This document shows positions 1 through 9,112 of a DNA stretch of 40,792 bases, in pieces. Position numbers and translations under genes: made by a program. The stretch is from DATCJU01 sp036562635. GTDB lineage: Bacteria > Actinomycetota > Actinomycetes > Mycobacteriales > Pseudonocardiaceae. Location: the NCBI GenBank assembly GCA_036562635.1, contig DATCJU010000158.1, forward strand, positions 1-40,792, given 5' to 3'. Under the pieces are notes generated by a model that did no database searches, was not told the DNA's origin, and saw only the letters and a program-made list of their open reading frames with translations. Numbering within the stretch: the stretch's first letter is position 1; each line of letters starts with the position of its first letter.

Positions 1-456
1 CTCGTGCGCCAGGGCCGCGCGCAGCTCACCGACCGACAGGCCGGCCAGCAGCGGCAGACCGATCTCCAGGTACCGCCGCCCGGGCAGCAGACCGAGCAGC
101 TTGGGTTCCTCCCACACCGCGATGTCGACGTCCGACACCACCCGGATCTCGTCCGGCCCACGCGTCCGCGCGATCTCGGCGAGTTCGTCGACGACCGCCC
201 ACAGCTCGGGCTGGTCCTCCCGCTCCACACGCACCCCTCGGGGCTCCACCCGGACCCGCAGCGCCGCCCGGAGCGCGAGGGCCAGCGCCAGGAGGATCAC
301 CGCGGCGGGAAGGAGCATGCGCACGGCGGAGGTGAGACGCCCGGCGGTGAGGGCGTAGGCGCCGAGCCCGGCATAACCGAGACCCAGGGCCGCGATCAGC
401 GCGAAGGATCCGACGAGCACGCCGAGAGCGAGCACAGGGCGCCAGGGGAAGCGCAA
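1..456 (-). CDS. M48-type membrane zinc protease, N-terminal part (cut by window edge)
   Basis: 152 codons are visible. The reading frame runs off the left edge exactly at Ala-His-Glu, which looks like the first half of an HExxH zinc site, so the catalytic core lies outside. Residues about 1-65 hold two hydrophobic segments (VLALGVLVGSFALIAALGL and a second rich in Leu/Ala). They are followed by a soluble stretch with WAVVDELAEIA and AVWEEPKLLGLLPGRRYLEI, the usual lead-in to the zinc helix in M48-like peptidases. The TTG start at 456 was chosen because GAGGAGG lies 6 nt upstream; a TTG 6 nt earlier is too close to it. Family assignment rests on the pre-HE region only. The C-terminus must be read from flanking sequence. 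Confidence 0.6.
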   Translation of the reverse strand, partial: MRFPWRPVLALGVLVGSFALIAALGLGYAGLGAYALTAGRLTSAVRMLLPAAVILLALALALRAALRVRVEPRGVRVEREDQPELWAVVDELAEIARTRGPDEIRVVSDVDIAVWEEPKLLGLLPGRRYLEIGLPLLAGLSVGELRAALAHE

Positions 457-607
457 CGCCAACCTCCTCGGTGGATCGCGCGGTGCTCCGGCTTCCTCCG
501 GGGGGCGGTGGGAGGGGACCGGAGCGCGCGGTGCGTGATCTCCAAAGCTCGATCAGTCCCGTGCACCGTAGACCGATCGGCGGAGGCGGTGTACAACCCG
601 TCACCCT

Positions 608-637
608 GTCGGGGCGCCCACCCGGGGGAGCCCCGAC
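608..637 (-). terminator. Hairpin terminator after moeA
   Basis: GTCGGGGC (608-615) pairs perfectly with GCCCCGAC (630-637) around a 14-nt loop. It begins 9 nt past the moeA stop. There is no U-tract, as is common in actinobacteria, so this is called from stem and position only. Confidence 0.5.
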
Positions 638-645
638 GGCGCCGC

Positions 646-1872
646 TCAGTCCAGCAGGAGGACCTCCACCGGAGAGCCGGGCGGCAGCTCCGTGACCTCC
701 TCGGGGATCTCCAGCAGACAGTTCGCCACGGCCATCGCGGACAGCAGGTGCGAGCCGGGTCCACCCACCGGGGCGACGGTCCCGCTGTCCGCGTCGAACC
801 GGCCGCGGCGGTACTGGCGCTTGCCGGACACCGACCGCAGTTCCTCGGTGAGGGTGGCGCGGCGCCGTGGCCGCTCGGTACCGGGCAGCCCCATCGCGGC
901 ACGCAGGGCCGGACGGAGGAACACCTCGAACGACACCAGGGCGCTCACCGGGTTGCCGGGCAGGGTCACCACGGGCACCCCCGCGTACCGGCCGAGCCCC
1001 TGCGGCCCGCCGGGTTGCACGGCGACCCGGTAGAAGTCCACCCCGCGCCCGCGCAGCGCGTCCTTGACCACCTCGTAGGCGCCCGCACTGACACCGCCGG
1101 AGGTGAGCAGCAGGTCCGCGGACTCCAGGTGCGGGGCGATCGCGGCGTGGAACGCCTCGGGATCGTCGGGGACGAAACGCAACACCTGTGCCGTCCCACC
1201 GGTCCGGGCGACCGCCGTGGCCAGCATCACGCCGTTGGACTCGTAGATCTGCCCGCCGCGCAACGGCCGTCCGGGTTCCACCAGTTCCGACCCCGTGGAC
1301 AGCACCAACACCCGTACCGGGCGGTGCACCGGCAGGTCGGGGGTGCCCAGAGCGGCGGCCAGGCCGAGTTGGGCGGGCCCCAGCTCGGTGCCGGCGCTCA
1401 GCACGATCCGGCCGGGAGAGACGTCCTCGCCCGCGCGGCGGATGTTGGCCCCGGGCGGCACCGTCCGGTGCACCCGCACCACCTCGGTCCCGCCGTCGGT
1501 GCCCTCCACGGGCACGACGGCGTCCGCACCGGAGGGCACCGGTGCGCCGGTCATGATCCGGTGGGCGGTCCCGGGCTGCAGGGGTGGCAGCTCGGCCCGG
1601 CCGGCCGGGATGTCCTCGGTCACCGGCAGCTCCACCGGGTGCTCGGTGCTCGCACCGGCCAGGTCCACCGAGCGGACCGCGTAGCCGTCCATGGCCGAGT
1701 TGTCGAAGACCGGCAGCGGGATGGGGGCCACCAGGTCCTCGGCCAGTGCCCGGCCCAGGCACTCGGCCAGCGGTCGGCGCTCCACGGGAGTACGGCCGAG
1801 GAGTGCGGCCACCCGCGCCCGGTGTTCGTCGACGCTCACTGCGCTGGTCTCGTTCGCCCGAAGCTGTGCCAC
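646..1872 (-). CDS. moeA: Molybdopterin molybdenumtransferase MoeA
   Basis: 408 aa, normal MoeA length. MoeA inserts molybdate into adenylylated molybdopterin, the last step of molybdenum cofactor synthesis in the cytoplasm. Visible family motifs in order: PVFDNSAMDGYAVR, the MTGAPVPSGADAVVPVEGT block, AGEDV, VLVLSTGSELV, LLTSGGVSAGAYEVVKDAL and LPGNPVSALVSFEVFLRPAL. The chosen start is the GTG at 1872, preceded by AGGATG; a GTG at codon 12 is also possible. Much longer upstream extensions of this frame have non-coding composition and overlap the divergent gene at 1969. In context it can supply cofactor for the CoxL-like enzyme at 13132-15597, together with moaC and mog-moaE at the right end. 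In M. tuberculosis moeA2 likewise lies close to groEL2 (known synteny). Confidence 0.93.
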   Translation of the reverse strand: MAQLRANETSAVSVDEHRARVAALLGRTPVERRPLAECLGRALAEDLVAPIPLPVFDNSAMDGYAVRSVDLAGASTEHPVELPVTEDIPAGRAELPPLQPGTAHRIMTGAPVPSGADAVVPVEGTDGGTEVVRVHRTVPPGANIRRAGEDVSPGRIVLSAGTELGPAQLGLAAALGTPDLPVHRPVRVLVLSTGSELVEPGRPLRGGQIYESNGVMLATAVARTGGTAQVLRFVPDDPEAFHAAIAPHLESADLLLTSGGVSAGAYEVVKDALRGRGVDFYRVAVQPGGPQGLGRYAGVPVVTLPGNPVSALVSFEVFLRPALRAAMGLPGTERPRRRATLTEELRSVSGKRQYRRGRFDADSGTVAPVGGPGSHLLSAMAVANCLLEIPEEVTELPPGSPVEVLLLD

Positions 1873-1968
1873 GAAAGCATCCTGCCGGGCGCGGCGCCCG
1901 TGACACACTGCGTGAGCCTGGATCACAGGCTGTGGAATTACCCCCTCGGGTGAAACGGAGGAGGAGCA

Positions 1969-2646
1969 GTGCAGGTCCAGACCCGCCACACTCCCTTCTA
2001 CGGAGTGGCCAGGGTGCTCCTGGCCCCTGGGGAGGCGGGCTACGTCGGGGCGGGTTCGGTGTTGGCGACCAGCTTCGGTGTGGGGGTGACCCGGGCGCAG
2101 GGCGGACTGCGCAAGGTGCTGCGCACACCGGCCGGGGCGCCGGCGGAGACCACGAGCGTCTGCATGGCTCCACCACAGGGTGGGTGGGTGGACGTGGCCC
2201 CGAGCCTGGGCGGAGACCTGCACGTGGTGGAGCTGGACGGGCGGACGGGCTGGTGTGTGTCACGGCGGTCCTGGTTGGTGGCGGCGAGCACGGTCCGGAT
2301 GGACGCCCGGTGGCCCGGGTTCCAGGGGCTCTTCGGCGGCGAGGAGGGGTTCCTGCTGCACGCCGCCGGCCAGGGGCCGGTGGTGGTGTGCGGTTTCGGC
2401 GCGCTGGACGTGCTCTCCCTGCAGCCGGGCGAGGTGGTGACGGTCGACACCGGGCACCTGGTGGCCTACGCCGAGGGGACGCAGTGCCGGCTACGGGCCA
2501 GCAGCCCCGGGGTCGCGCAGTCGCTGCGCAACGGCAAGGGACTGGTCTTCGACTTCGCCGGTCCCGGACAGGTGCTCACCCAGACCCGCAGCCCCCGGGA
2601 GGTGGTGGACTGGCTGCGGGCCCACGGGCTGGTGACCAGGGACTGA
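1969..2646 (+). CDS. AIM24 / TIGR00266-family protein
   Basis: 225 aa starting at GTG, with AGGAGGAG 5 nt upstream. It is rich in beta-strand and glycine turns. Family-like segments are LHVVELDGRTGWCVSRRSWLVA, GLFGGEEGFLLHAAGQGPVVVCGFGAL and LQPGEVVTVDTGHLVAYAEG, which match the AIM24/TIGR00266 double-stranded beta-helix fold. No enzyme motif, signal peptide or membrane span is visible. The biochemical role of this family in bacteria is not established, so no function is assigned. It is divergent from moeA across a 96-bp gap. It may have its own promoter there, but no clear -10 was found. Confidence 0.75.
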   Translation: MQVQTRHTPFYGVARVLLAPGEAGYVGAGSVLATSFGVGVTRAQGGLRKVLRTPAGAPAETTSVCMAPPQGGWVDVAPSLGGDLHVVELDGRTGWCVSRRSWLVAASTVRMDARWPGFQGLFGGEEGFLLHAAGQGPVVVCGFGALDVLSLQPGEVVTVDTGHLVAYAEGTQCRLRASSPGVAQSLRNGKGLVFDFAGPGQVLTQTRSPREVVDWLRAHGLVTRD

Positions 2647-2767
2647 CCGGCCGGTCGTCCCGGGGCGGCGATGCGGGGCCGGGCGGAGTGCTCCACTCGT
2701 GGGATATCGGGTGTTTTCCCGTGGGATGCACCCGAATTCTCGCAGGCGGGAGGACGCTGATCTCCGG

Positions 2768-2814
2768 TAGCGTGGCAGGTGCTCCAAGCGGCGCTTGACG
2801 CGCCGTTGCACAAC
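2768..2814 (+). promoter_or_regulatory. csp promoter -10 and structured leader
   Basis: TAGCGT (2768-2773) fits the actinobacterial TAnnnT -10. It implies a leader of about 50 nt before the cold-shock gene. Inside the leader CGGCGC/GCGCCG (2789-2805) forms a tight hairpin, followed by GTTG-CA-CAAC (2805-2814), just ahead of the AAGGAGG ribosome site (2819-2825). A structured leader is typical of cold-shock mRNAs; that it acts thermally is inference. Confidence 0.45.
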
Positions 2815-2830
2815 GTTCAAGGAGGACGCC

Positions 2831-3034
2831 GTGGCTCTTGGCACGGTCAAGTGGTTCAACTCGGAGAAGGGCTACGGCTTCATCGCCACCGACGGCGGGC
2901 CTGATGTCTTCGTCCACTACTCGGCCATCCAGATGGAGGGCTTCCGCACTCTCATGGAGGGTGACCGGGTGGAGTTCGAGGTGAAGGCCGGCCGCGACGG
3001 TCGTAGCCAGGCCGACGCCGTCCGCAAGCTCTGA
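2831..3034 (+). CDS. csp: Cold-shock protein (CspA family)
   Basis: 67 aa, standard length for a single cold-shock domain. It has both RNA-binding motifs: the RNP1-like GYGFIATDGG and the RNP2-like DVFVHYSAI, after the invariant N-terminus GTVKWFNSEKGYGF. It should bind single-stranded RNA/DNA and melt mRNA structure in the cytoplasm. The GTG start at 2831 is set by AAGGAGG five bases upstream and by homology: the family begins at A-x-GTVKWF. It is monocistronic between its own promoter and a strong terminator. Confidence 0.95.
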   Translation: MALGTVKWFNSEKGYGFIATDGGPDVFVHYSAIQMEGFRTLMEGDRVEFEVKAGRDGRSQADAVRKL

Positions 3035-3123
3035 GAACGCGGTGGACGAGCCGTCGGGCACGTCCCGAACCGTTCTCGGTTGCCGAGGGCCGCTGGCGCC
3101 ACGCGGCGTGTGAAGTCGACGAC

Positions 3124-3159
3124 GAGGCCCGGTGCCGGGATCTCCCGGTGCCGGGCCTC
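3124..3159 (+). terminator. Terminator after the cold-shock gene
   Basis: GAGGCCCGG (3124-3132) pairs perfectly with CCGGGCCTC (3151-3159). The loop itself can fold as TGCCGGGA/TCCCGG. It lies 90 nt past the csp stop. The rest of 3035-3277 holds no gene. Confidence 0.6.
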
Positions 3160-3240
3160 TCGCCGTGCCGGCCGACGGACGCCGGAAGGGGTCGCACCAC
3201 GGGGTGAACCGGATTCGTCGAGCCGAGTTCGACCAACCCG

Positions 3241-3270
3241 CGACAGGCCGCTTCTGCGGATCGTTAGGCT
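3241..3270 (+). promoter_or_regulatory. Promoter for the kinase, leaderless mRNA
   Basis: TAGGCT (3265-3270) is 7 nt before the GTG start. CGACAG (3241-3246, partial match to TTGACA) stands 18 nt further upstream. Transcription would begin at or next to the start codon, and no Shine-Dalgarno is present. Confidence 0.55.
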
Positions 3271-3277
3271 GCGCTGC

Positions 3278-4534
3278 GTGTCGGAGGATCTGACCGGACG
3301 GCGCCTCGGGAAGTACAAGATCGAGAGCGTGTTGGGCCGCGGTGGCATGAGCGTCATGTACCGCGCCACGGATATGACCCTGGGCCGCAAGGTCGCACTG
3401 AAAGTCATGGCGGGGCATCTGGGCCAGGACCCGGAGTTCCGCGAGCGGTTCGTCGACGAGGCACGCAACACCTCGGCCATCGACCACGCGCACGTCGTCC
3501 CGTTGTACGACTCCGGTGAGATCGACGGCCTGCTGTACATGGCGATGCGGCTGGTCGACGGCTCCGACATGGCGAGCCTGATCAAGGAGGGGCCGCTGGC
3601 GCCCGCCCGGGCGCTGCACCTGCTCGGCCAGGTCGCCGACGCACTGGACACCCTGCACGCCCGTGGCCTGGTGCACCTGGACGTCAAACCGGCGAACGTG
3701 CTGGTGACCACCAAGGAGGGCTCCGGGGAGCACGTCTACCTGGCCGACTTCGGGCTCACCCGCCGGGGCGCCACCGGACACCGCACCCGCACCGGCGACT
3801 TCCTGGGGTCGCCCACCTACGCCGCCCCGGAGCACCTGCGCGGGGAACCGGTGGACGGGCGCACCGACCTGTACGCGCTGGCCTGCGTCCTGTTCGCCTG
3901 CCTGACCGGGCGGCCGCCCTACCAGGGTCAGGTGCCCGACGTGATCAAGGGACACCTGAGCGGCGAGATCCCCGCGGTCACCGCGTTCGTGGAGCTGCCG
4001 CCGGCGATCGACGACGTGATCCGACGCGGTATGGCCAAGGACCCGGCGCACCGGTACGGCACCTGTCGGGAACTGGTGGCGGCCGCGCGGGCGGCGCTGG
4101 CCCCGGTCACCCGGCCGGGGGTGCCGCCGGCTCCGCGCCGGATGGGTACCCAGCCCGCACCGCACGCCCAGCCGCCCGCCGCCTACCCGGGGCACCCCTA
4201 CGCCCGGTCCGGGCCCGCCCCGGTCACTCCGCCTCCGTCGATGAGCGAACCGGTCCGGCTGCGGCCCCCGACACCGGTGCAGGCCAACGCCTTCCGGGAC
4301 CGCCGTTCCGGCAACTGGGTGCTGCCGACGGTGATCGGCCTGGTCGCGGTGGTCCTGGTGGTGGTGCTCATCGTGGCGTTCAGCGGCGACGACGGCTCCG
4401 ACGGGAACAACGGCGGTACCCCGGTCACCACCACGCAGGTGGTGGAGGAGCCCGAGGAGGCCGACGACTCCGATGACGACGAGGAGACCACCAGGCGCGG
4501 GGTGCCGACCAACGTGCGCACGGTGACCCGGTGA
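3278..4534 (+). CDS. Membrane Ser/Thr protein kinase (PknB-like, no PASTA)
   Basis: 418 aa. Kinase domain about residues 13-275: Gly-rich loop LGRGGMSVMY, ATP lysine K42 (VALKVM), catalytic loop H133-L134-D135 followed by VKPAN, D157-FG, and an activation loop with TRTGDFLGSPTYAAPEHL. Then come a Pro-rich juxtamembrane linker (about 276-345), one membrane span (about 346-368) and a short acidic Thr/Glu/Asp tail outside the cell. PASTA repeats are absent, so this is not a PknB orthologue. The HRD arginine is Leu134, making it a non-RD kinase whose activation need not depend on activation-loop phosphorylation (general knowledge of non-RD kinases). The GTG start follows a -10 at leaderless spacing. 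It lies between csp and groEL; substrates are unknown. Confidence 0.93.
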   Translation: MSEDLTGRRLGKYKIESVLGRGGMSVMYRATDMTLGRKVALKVMAGHLGQDPEFRERFVDEARNTSAIDHAHVVPLYDSGEIDGLLYMAMRLVDGSDMASLIKEGPLAPARALHLLGQVADALDTLHARGLVHLDVKPANVLVTTKEGSGEHVYLADFGLTRRGATGHRTRTGDFLGSPTYAAPEHLRGEPVDGRTDLYALACVLFACLTGRPPYQGQVPDVIKGHLSGEIPAVTAFVELPPAIDDVIRRGMAKDPAHRYGTCRELVAAARAALAPVTRPGVPPAPRRMGTQPAPHAQPPAAYPGHPYARSGPAPVTPPPSMSEPVRLRPPTPVQANAFRDRRSGNWVLPTVIGLVAVVLVVVLIVAFSGDDGSDGNNGGTPVTTTQVVEEPEEADDSDDDEETTRRGVPTNVRTVTR

Positions 4535-4584
4535 TCCACGCTCCACGAGGATTCCCTGGTCACTCGGGTGAGGGCGCGGCGTTG

Positions 4585-4611
4585 CTTGCACTCTCGGGGA
4601 TCGAGTGCTAA
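4585..4611 (+). promoter_or_regulatory. CIRCE operator 1 (HrcA site) overlapping the groEL promoter
   Basis: CTTGCACTC-N9-GAGTGCTAA. The right half matches the CIRCE consensus perfectly; the left half has 7 of 9. TTGCAC (4586-4591) and TAAACA (4609-4614), 17 nt apart, can serve as -35 and -10, so the repressor would occlude RNA polymerase. HrcA regulation is inferred from the operator. Confidence 0.88.
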
Positions 4612-4618
4612 ACACGAA

Positions 4619-4645
4619 TTGGCACTCGGACCGGTCGAGTGCCAG
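4619..4645 (+). promoter_or_regulatory. CIRCE operator 2 (HrcA site)
   Basis: TTGGCACTC-N9-GAGTGCCAG is a second CIRCE-type inverted repeat beginning 7 nt after the first, near or just past the transcription start. Tandem CIRCE copies suggest tight HrcA repression of groEL. Confidence 0.85.
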
Positions 4646-4815
4646 GAGGGGCCGGGCGACCGGCCCGTCCTGAAAGGTCGGGACGGTGAGGCCGACAGCC
4701 GGCGTTGTCGCTGGTGGTCGGTCGTCCGTCGCGGGCACCGAGCCTGGCCGAGCACAGTGTCCTGCTGTGGGGCGAGAACGCCACGCAGTACCCAGTCCCG
4801 GAGGACCACACCGCA

Positions 4816-6435
<1,620 letters not shown>

Positions 6436-6466
6436 TCTCCGCGTTTCCACGGAACCGCGTCTCGTC

Positions 6467-6506
6467 GGGGCCGGTCCACCACGGTGGGCCGGCCCCGCCG
6501 GTTTTT
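6467..6506 (+). terminator. Intrinsic terminator of groEL
   Basis: A 14-bp GC-rich stem (6467-6480 with 6483-6496, one wobble pair) is followed within 6 nt by TTTTT. It is a classic rho-independent signal 30 nt past the groEL stop. Confidence 0.85.
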
Positions 6507-6630
6507 CCGGGGGCCCTGTCGTCGAGAGGTTCCGTTCCGCCGGTTCCGCATCGGTCTGGCGCTGCTCCGATCCGCGTATCTGCTTCGGCAGGACGGATGG
6601 AGAAGATCGCCCGGCTTCGCCGGAGCGGGG

Positions 6631-6636
6631 TAGCGT
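6631..6636 (+). promoter_or_regulatory. -10 element for the O-methyltransferase, leaderless mRNA
   Basis: TAGCGT is followed by 8 nt and then the GTG start at 6645. No Shine-Dalgarno lies upstream. The -35 is not convincing. Confidence 0.5.
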
Positions 6637-6644
6637 CGACGTAC

Positions 6645-7304
6645 GTGACACCGAAGACCGCAGGGCTGGCTCCCCAGCTTCAGGAATACCTGCTGGCGTA
6701 CGGCGCGCCGCGCGACGAGGTCCTGCGTGACCTCGAGGAGGAGACCCGGCAGCTGTTCCCCGAGGTCGTGCGCATGCAGATCTCGCCGGAGCAGGGCAGG
6801 TTCATGACCCTGCTGACCCGGTTGTTGGGGGTGCGTTTCGCCGTCGAGATCGGCACGTTCACCGGTTACTCGTCGCTGTGCGTGGCCCGGGGACTCGCTC
6901 CCGGTGGACGCCTGCTGTGCTGCGACCTCAGCGAGGAGTACACCGCGCTGGCCCGGCGGTACTGGAAGCGTGCCGGGGTGGAGGACCGGGTGGAGCTGCG
7001 GCTGGGCCCCGCTCTGGACACCCTGCGCGCGCTGCCGGACGAACCGCAGATCGACCTGGCGTTCATCGACGCGGACAAGACGGGGTACGTGGACTACTGG
7101 GAGGAGGTCGTGCCTCGGGTCCGGAGCGGGGGCGTGATCCTGGTGGACAACGTGTTCGCCGGGGGACAGGTGGCCGACCCGGAGGCGGGCGGCGAGAACG
7201 CACGTGCCATCCGGAGGTTCAACGAGCACGCCGCCGCGGACGACCGGGTCGAACTGGTGATGTTGCCCATCGCGGACGGTCTGACCCTGGCCCGTCGACG
7301 TTGA
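6645..7304 (+). CDS. SAM-dependent O-methyltransferase (caffeoyl-CoA OMT-like family)
   Basis: 219 aa class I methyltransferase of the Methyltransf_3 / CCoAOMT-like family. The SAM-binding motif is VEIGTFTGYSSLCVA (near residues 65-80). Next come the acidic strand end LLCCDLSEEY, the metal-site segment AFIDADKTGYVDYWE, and VILVDNVFAGG, where Asp-Asn contribute the divalent-metal and catechol site in the family. It ends in MLPIADGLTLARRR, typical of the group. The likely reaction is metal-dependent O-methylation of a catechol or hydroxyl acceptor; the acceptor cannot be told. The GTG at 6645 is supported by a leaderless -10 and by homology. An upstream in-frame ATG gives a non-homologous 16-residue extension. 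Confidence 0.88.
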   Translation: MTPKTAGLAPQLQEYLLAYGAPRDEVLRDLEEETRQLFPEVVRMQISPEQGRFMTLLTRLLGVRFAVEIGTFTGYSSLCVARGLAPGGRLLCCDLSEEYTALARRYWKRAGVEDRVELRLGPALDTLRALPDEPQIDLAFIDADKTGYVDYWEEVVPRVRSGGVILVDNVFAGGQVADPEAGGENARAIRRFNEHAAADDRVELVMLPIADGLTLARRR

Positions 7305-7343
7305 GTGCGGGCCGTGCGAACGACCGGTCGGTGGGGGTGCGTC

Positions 7344-8645
7344 GTGACCGTGACACGGAGACCGGGACGAGCGCTGGTGGCCCTGGTGGCCCTGGTGGGG
7401 ATGGTTCTCGGCGCCTGTTCCTCGACCGTGTCGTCCCCGGTGGCCGTACCGGCGGACGGGAGGCCGGTCGAGGACGTGACGTCCAGGGCGCTCGCCTACG
7501 CCCCGCCCATGGGGTGGAACAGCTGGAACAGGTTCGGCTGTGACATCGACGAGCAACTGATCCGGGACCAGGCCGAGGCGATGGTGCGCTCCGGCATGCG
7601 GGAGGCGGGCTACTACTACGTCGTGGTCGACGACTGCTGGATGGCTCCCCAGCGCGACGCGCAGGGACGACTCCAGCCGGACCCGGAGCGGTTCCCCTCC
7701 GGGATGGCGGCCCTGGGCGAGTACGTGCACCGCCTGGGGTTGGGCTTCGGTCTCTACGCGTCGGCGGGGGCCACCACCTGTACGGGGCTGCCCGGCAGTT
7801 TCGGCTACGAGGAGATCGACGCCCGTACCTTCGCCGAGTGGGGTGTGGACTACCTCAAGTACGACTACTGCGACGACGGGCAGGGCACACCGCCCCCACC
7901 GGACCCGCCGGCGTCGGAGCGCTACGACCGCATGATCACCGCGCTGCGGAACACCGGCCGGCCCGTGGTGGTGTCGGTCGTCGAATGGGGGATCAACCAG
8001 CCGTGGTTGTGGAGCCGTCAGGTGGGCGGCCGGCTCTGGCGTACCACGCTGGACATCAAGGACAACTGGGACCGGGTGGTCGAGATCCTGGACCAGCAGG
8101 TGGGGCTGGAGGCCTACTCCGGTCCGGGCGGATGGAACGACCCGGACATGCTGGAGGTGGGCAACGGCGGGATGACCGTCACCGAGTACCGGTCGCACTT
8201 CTCGCTGTGGGCCCTGCTCAACGCGCCCCTGATGGCCGGCAACGACCTGGTCTCGATGGACGAGGAGACCCGACGGATCCTGCTGAACCGGGAGCTGATC
8301 GAGGTCAACCAGGACTGGGGCGGGATACAGGGCCACAAGGTCCGGGACGACGGGGACGTCGAGGTGTGGGTCAAGCCCATGTCGGACTGCTCGACCGTGG
8401 TGGTGCTGTTCAACCGCGCCGAGGAACCGCGCACGGTGACGGCCACCGTGGAGGAGGCCAAGCTGCCCCGGAGTGCGTCCTACCACGTCCGCGACCTGTG
8501 GACCGGCGAGGAGAGCACCACCACCGGTGAACTGCGCGGCGAGGTCGAGCCGCACGGCGTCGTGGTCTACCGGGTGACCCCGGACTGCCACCCGTGGTCG
8601 GCACCGACCGGGCGCTCGGGGAACGGGTCCCCGGGGAACCGCTGA
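7344..8645 (+). CDS. GH27 alpha-galactosidase-like lipoprotein
   Basis: 433 aa. The N-terminus is a lipoprotein signal with lipobox LGAC (Cys25), so the enzyme should be exported and anchored outside the membrane. Glycoside hydrolase family 27 signatures: PPMGWNSWNRFGCDI, YVVVDDCWM, YLKYDYCDD with nucleophile Asp174, WRTTLDI with predicted acid/base Asp237, GGWNDPDMLEVGNGGMT, and a C-terminal beta-sandwich with VWVKPMSDCSTVVVLFNR. It would release terminal alpha-galactose (or a related sugar) from oligosaccharides. The GTG at 7344 puts a GGTGGGGGTG-rich site just upstream and gives a clean signal peptide. A GTG at 7305, adjoining the previous stop, would add 13 residues. It is probably co-transcribed with the methyltransferase. 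Confidence 0.9.
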   Translation: MTVTRRPGRALVALVALVGMVLGACSSTVSSPVAVPADGRPVEDVTSRALAYAPPMGWNSWNRFGCDIDEQLIRDQAEAMVRSGMREAGYYYVVVDDCWMAPQRDAQGRLQPDPERFPSGMAALGEYVHRLGLGFGLYASAGATTCTGLPGSFGYEEIDARTFAEWGVDYLKYDYCDDGQGTPPPPDPPASERYDRMITALRNTGRPVVVSVVEWGINQPWLWSRQVGGRLWRTTLDIKDNWDRVVEILDQQVGLEAYSGPGGWNDPDMLEVGNGGMTVTEYRSHFSLWALLNAPLMAGNDLVSMDEETRRILLNRELIEVNQDWGGIQGHKVRDDGDVEVWVKPMSDCSTVVVLFNRAEEPRTVTATVEEAKLPRSASYHVRDLWTGEESTTTGELRGEVEPHGVVVYRVTPDCHPWSAPTGRSGNGSPGNR

Positions 8646-8672
8646 CGGAGTGACCCGGCCGGACGTCCCCGC

Positions 8673-8936
8673 TCACTCGGTGAGCGACTCCTCGGGGACC
8701 AGCAGCCAACAGGCCAGGTAGATCAGGGCGCCGGTGCCGAACCCGAGCAGGGTGGCGGCGACCAGGATGATCCGCAGCAGCGCGGCGTCCACACCCAACA
8801 GGGTGGCCGCGCCCCCGCACACCCCGGCGAGCATCCGGTCGCTGCGGCTGCGCCGGAACTTCCGGACCGAGTCCGTGACCTGGTTCTTGACCTGTCCCAG
8901 CTGTTCGGTGAACTGGTTGTCGGAGCTGTTGTTCAT
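8673..8936 (-). CDS. PspC-domain small membrane protein
   Basis: 87 aa. The PspC domain spans about residues 29-84: RSRSDRMLAGVCGGAATLLGVDAALLRIILVAATLLGFGTGALIYLACWLLVPEE (shown only as the recognisable order of RML-GVCGG, D-x-x-LLR and a hydrophobic hairpin ending in the W-x-L-x-P-E box). The N-terminus is polar (NNSSDNQFTEQLGQVKNQ), probably cytosolic. PspC proteins sense or respond to envelope stress; this stand-alone version has no Psp partners here. The only start, ATG at 8936, has GGAGGT directly abutting it, an unusually tight spacing. Confidence 0.85.
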   Translation of the reverse strand: MNNSSDNQFTEQLGQVKNQVTDSVRKFRRSRSDRMLAGVCGGAATLLGVDAALLRIILVAATLLGFGTGALIYLACWLLVPEESLTE

Positions 8937-9099
8937 ACCTCCACCGTCGCCGACCGGGGCGGCTCGGGCCTCGGGGAATGCCCTGGGGTTCCCCTGATAT
9001 CCCGGCTCGGCGTGTCCGGGGTGGGGGCCGGGAGGAGACGGAACCCCCTCGTTCCGGTGTTCACCTCGGAATCACCCGGATGCGGCGGTGCCGTCGTCC

Positions 9100-9105
9100 T
9101 ACTCT
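9100..9105 (+). promoter_or_regulatory. -10 element for moxR, leaderless mRNA
   Basis: TACTCT is followed by exactly 7 nt and the ATG at 9113. No Shine-Dalgarno is present between them. Confidence 0.55.
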
Positions 9106-9112
9106 CGGCGCC

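Noticed and set aside
4..1953. Long plus-strand open frame of 649 codons over moeA
   Set aside because: Translation is Arg/Gly/Pro/Gln-rich with no domain; it is the shadow of moeA and the protease on the other strand in GC-rich DNA.
3035..3277. Plus-strand start at 3080 giving the kinase a 66-residue N-terminal extension
   Set aside because: The extension crosses the csp terminator and has no homology; the GTG at 3278 fits the kinase N-terminus and the leaderless promoter.
4535..4815. Search for groES upstream of groEL
   Set aside because: Only CIRCE operators and leader; no frame encodes a GroES-like protein.
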